Source of the DNA: Candidatus Limnocylindrales bacterium
GTDB taxonomy: Bacteria; Desulfobacterota; Binatia; UBA1149; CAITLU01
DNA length: 64,000 bases
Direction of reading: 5' to 3'
NCBI GenBank assembly: GCA_035571835.1
Contig: DATNBU010000027.1
Coordinates: forward strand, 172,208 to 236,207
Position numbers and translations under genes: made by a program
The notes under the pieces: generated by a model
Database searches by the model: none
What the model saw: only the letters and a program-made list of their open reading frames with translations
Told to the model about the DNA's origin: nothing
Part shown: positions 63,301 through 64,000 of the stretch, piece by piece
Position numbering within the stretch: position 1 is the stretch's first letter
How the letters are laid out: every line of letters starts with the position of its first letter

Positions 63301-64000
63301 CGCGCCGAGATTGGCGCACCCGCCGGCGCTTACGAGCGAGAGCGTTCCACTGACAGTCCCGCGGAAGACTCTGTATCCGACTACAGTCGAACCGCCGTCG
63401 CCTGAAGGTGGGCTCCAGCTCAGAGTGTTCTGCGTATTGCCCGGAAGGACGAAAAAATTTCTCGGCGCATCGGGTGTCGTTGCGGCGCTGCAGATATCCG
63501 ATGGTACTAAAACGAAAACGGTATTCGACGGTGTCGTCCCAAGAGAATTGCGCGCGAGAATTTGGAACGTCGCTGTGGTGCCGGCCACGAGCCCCACGGT
63601 GTTGTAGAAGGACAACGTATTCGCTGAGATGCCCGGGAAGACCGAGTTGCCGTTGCGAAATACGTCGTAGGAGATCGCACCCGACGAAGCGCTCCAGTGC
63701 AAGCGAACTGCCGGACCGGCCGGAGGGCTCGTGTCACATGCCGGGGCATCGTACGTCAACGTAAGAGCGCCCGGACCAGATGCGCAGACATCGGCCGGGA
63801 TGAAGACCGAAATGGTATTGGACTGATAGCTGCCCGCCGAGTTCCGGGCGATCACATAGAACTGGTACGTCTGCCCGGCCGTGAGGTTGATGGTGTTGTC
63901 GAAGAACGTTTCGGTCTGACCTTGCCGAATGCGTGTCCCGTTTCGATAGACATCGTACCCCGTCGCCCCGCTCGAAGGGCCCCAGTCCAGATAAACGGCG
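57334..64000 (-). CDS. Giant exported multidomain protein with lipase-like domain and disintegrin-like repeats (5' end outside window)
   Basis: At least 2221 residues; the frame is open to the right edge. Domains in order: fibronectin type III repeats, an IPT-like region, a CARDB domain (DLVVDSVTFSPSTVHAGDQV), an Ig-like domain, an alpha/beta-hydrolase (lipase) domain with THGW and GLHLIGHSFGTIV (about 62230-61450), seven Cys repeats, GLUG repeats (GGLTGYNYGTIRNVSVSG; about 59990-59160), eight more Cys repeats, a DNRLRE-like domain, and the dockerin-like pair at 57360-57590. The Cys repeats (CR-x5-CDxxExCTGxxxxCPxD) resemble the C-terminal half of disintegrin domains. Probably a secreted adhesion or lipid-acting surface protein. 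Confidence 0.9.
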   Translation of the reverse strand, partial: AVYLDWGPSSGATGYDVYRNGTRIRQGQTETFFDNTINLTAGQTYQFYVIARNSAGSYQSNTISVFIPADVCASGPGALTLTYDAPACDTSPPAGPAVRLHWSASSGAISYDVFRNGNSVFPGISANTLSFYNTVGLVAGTTATFQILARNSLGTTPSNTVFVLVPSDICSAATTPDAPRNFFVLPGNTQNTLSWSPPSGDGGSTVVGYRVFRGTVSGTLSLVSAGGCANLGAVQSCTDAGLTNGQTYFYVVRAVNGVGQGPPSTESNGKPAAPTSQKPVLTEMQPLPVLATNLAQDVTFFGIYFVEGANIILRIPRTGAVYPDRKPVAFASNTFTLRPVLGSQPEQWTVQIINPDGQASNEFPFSTVPVSRPDLVVDSVTFSPSTVHAGDQVRVGATVRNVGVATAPESVLRTKLTSDLLVSDSDPSLEPADRTTTSLAPGASQQLDFFSIVPSSTGPGQYRVVAWVNPSASVAETDSTNNTGAPPESLTVSAAAGTPPTVSLCCDAAIKTPPGYATLTATVGGEEPVAIDWYHDGRRIELTDRTKRTFGQSVPGDYAVVATNKNGTIESNHVSLYYEQTPPTDFGAESKYKISYQDVTFSSACPTVVITHGWQATDEYTGSPVGWVKAMMEEIDKRVGGKCVNILAFTWEGAFQHGGLARLPSTAAAYAETQGIQLALELKKLLGDGYSKGLHLIGHSFGTIVNAKAMEWLPHFQNVHVTLLDPPVAKPCSDSGSSFVIFPESYFHNNRLRDSSVLWVDNYYGNTCVSIYAAVGSAISGTAEDKGYLCDSANHYEVHNCYHTTIGGTVSDPDTDQPYTCPTPVTVNGFDYSIALGADALSFQNPERWHQYQILAPTGVQSVDATHFYSTQGSAAATTVAVDGQLSPAICLAGQNATGSCASAAPAVALESVATTLAAAALADGDATASAELPISVPESETTLTFDLSVTGANVDDHVAIHFGDVLLSSLIVEPFSSGFGTVVVPMDMFEGLAGVLRISVYGEGTAVVTLANLRFEGARTMTPPLCAGKLDGTPCSNNRFCDGEETCLGEVCHAGTAPCAIQNCSEATDTCGCAEGTLCRAALSACDVEERCMQGICPVDSFASSATVCRGLSGTCDVLERCTGSSGTCPADAFLPSSTTCRGAGGVCDLPEKCTGTSSACPGNVFSSSSTTCRSSSGVCDASETCTGSTASCPVNSFASTTVTCRPATSACDANESCSGSSATCPADVLASSTTLCRAAAGPCDSAERCTGSNNTCPANTLASSSIVCRAAFGGCDTAEKCNGTATECPVDTHQPNGTGCDDQTDCTLADSCVDGACSGSPQPGCVIVINSMPELQNIRNNFLAKFVLGRDIDASGFAFTPIPFFPGELDGNGHSVSNLTINLPNEPQVGLFGSTHGTVKNLALINVDITGSSGVGGLTGYNYGTIRNVSVSGSVHGDQCVGGITCFNVSGGGIYQSRSSASVSCNYSAGGLVAQNSGGTIRDSFATGNVTAISSVGGVAGSSSPNSGPSGGLIENVYATGSVTGTEYVGGLIGSAYLTEVTGVYAAGAVSGVTNAGGLIGFADSSPFTAAYWDDQSTGKSSSAAGTAQTTLQLQSGSLPIGFDPAVWSVASGRYPVLSKVCPSGQPPSCDDANPCTQDSCDLQSGCINLPTPSSVCRPSTGVCDPVEICTGTPLSCPSDALLNPETVCRGVAGSCDDPEFCTGVTAACPSDSFKSASTLCRGSAGVCDTIERCSGSAAVCPSDELASSLVTCRPSRGICDALERCTGSNPNCPADVLASSSTVCRIGAAPCDAVERCAGNTASCPADVFSPSTTFCRLAAGPCDVAERCPGTQGACPSDVYLPSTSICRLAAGFCDVSESCPGTSAACPNDQVRPGTVLCREAAGECDISEFCSGGLCPVDTKEPNGTPCSSDGNPCTDDLCRGASLCAHSPIAPIDPPVIIYVLSPGTEGNDVDWSAVTATNADSPTLSFGGESDSYFDAIQFGIDAAPPPNVVERAELWLYATDAPQKDPQLEIFRITEPWTESEVSSTQSPAADYFADAGPLVLPGWNRFDISSLYRDWTDGVSPNYGVKLVPGFTRKSHGHFASSDNPDPEVRPRLVLWGTSTACDDGESCTRADVCTSGMCAGTVIPGCSETLCGDANDDGKLTASDALTALRTAVGAGNCELARCDYNGDGKVNASDALAILRVAVGGPSNPLCVAATDSVDLIPNARSARG

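Overview
The window is GC-rich, gene-dense bacterial DNA, Gram-negative by its alginate-export-type porin and many Sec-exported proteins. Many exported proteins are Cys-rich, carry Thr/Ser linkers (runs of T and S) and end in a paired Ca-binding, dockerin-like module. Beside them lie SDRs, crotonases and a molybdopterin oxidoreductase. This mix resembles uncultured soil/sediment Deltaproteobacteria-like lineages such as Candidatus Binatota. That placement is inference; no rRNA or tRNA gene was recognised.

Layout. 0-9.7 kb holds housekeeping and regulatory genes: an SDR cut by the window edge, a PAS histidine kinase, a crotonase, a GH19-type chitinase/endolysin with a TTG start, a dienelactone hydrolase, a RibD/DHFR-like protein, a small Cys-rich exported protein, and a DoxX-pirin pair divergent from a LysR regulator, then an MFS transporter. 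10-14.7 kb holds two large exported beta-propeller-type proteins, convergent, both with the dockerin-like tail. 14.9-28.7 kb is mixed: a VanW protein with an upstream partner, two translationally coupled ferritin-like proteins, an Hsp20 with a long Ser/Gly/Gln tail, an isochorismatase-like hydrolase followed by an amidohydrolase and an outer-membrane porin, Pgi, and a secreted protein with two cyanovirin-N-like domains. 29-31.9 kb is a 981-residue DUF349 protein.

31.9-37.4 kb is the most unusual part. A lower-GC accessory segment starts with an IS3-family transposase relic and carries two divergent genes: a membrane protein with TPR-like repeats, and a 781-residue protein joining a nitrilase-like N-terminus (Glu-Lys-Cys triad visible) to a C-terminus with the HEPN signature RN-x3-H. 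The segment is bracketed by an imperfect direct repeat (53 of 70 positions identical, ungapped, counted by eye) whose left copy covers the 3' end of the DUF349 gene. It may be an undescribed defence-type locus on an old insertion.

37.6-48.1 kb is a run of exported proteins (beta-helix, TolB-like, choice-of-anchor Q, DUF4215, Thr-linker types), small tautomerase and DoxX genes, and a decayed alcohol dehydrogenase/hydrolase relic next to an HxlR regulator. That regulator has a well-formed promoter overlapped by a perfect 8+8 palindrome.

48.95-57.33 kb is a ten-gene same-strand cluster, probably one operon: YfhL-type ferredoxin, HCCA-isomerase/DsbA-like protein, SDR, GST-like protein, crotonase, molybdopterin oxidoreductase, two more SDRs, a 66-residue membrane protein and a di-iron desaturase/hydroxylase. 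It looks like an oxidative pathway for a hydrophobic substrate passing through a CoA ester; the substrate cannot be read from sequence. All three complete SDRs lack the usual catalytic Tyr. The first has a close paralogue at the left window edge, so a second copy of this kind of cluster may end there. From 57.33 kb to the right edge runs one giant exported multidomain protein (at least 2221 residues) with Fn3, CARDB, Ig-like, lipase-like, disintegrin-like repeat, GLUG, DNRLRE-like and dockerin-like parts.
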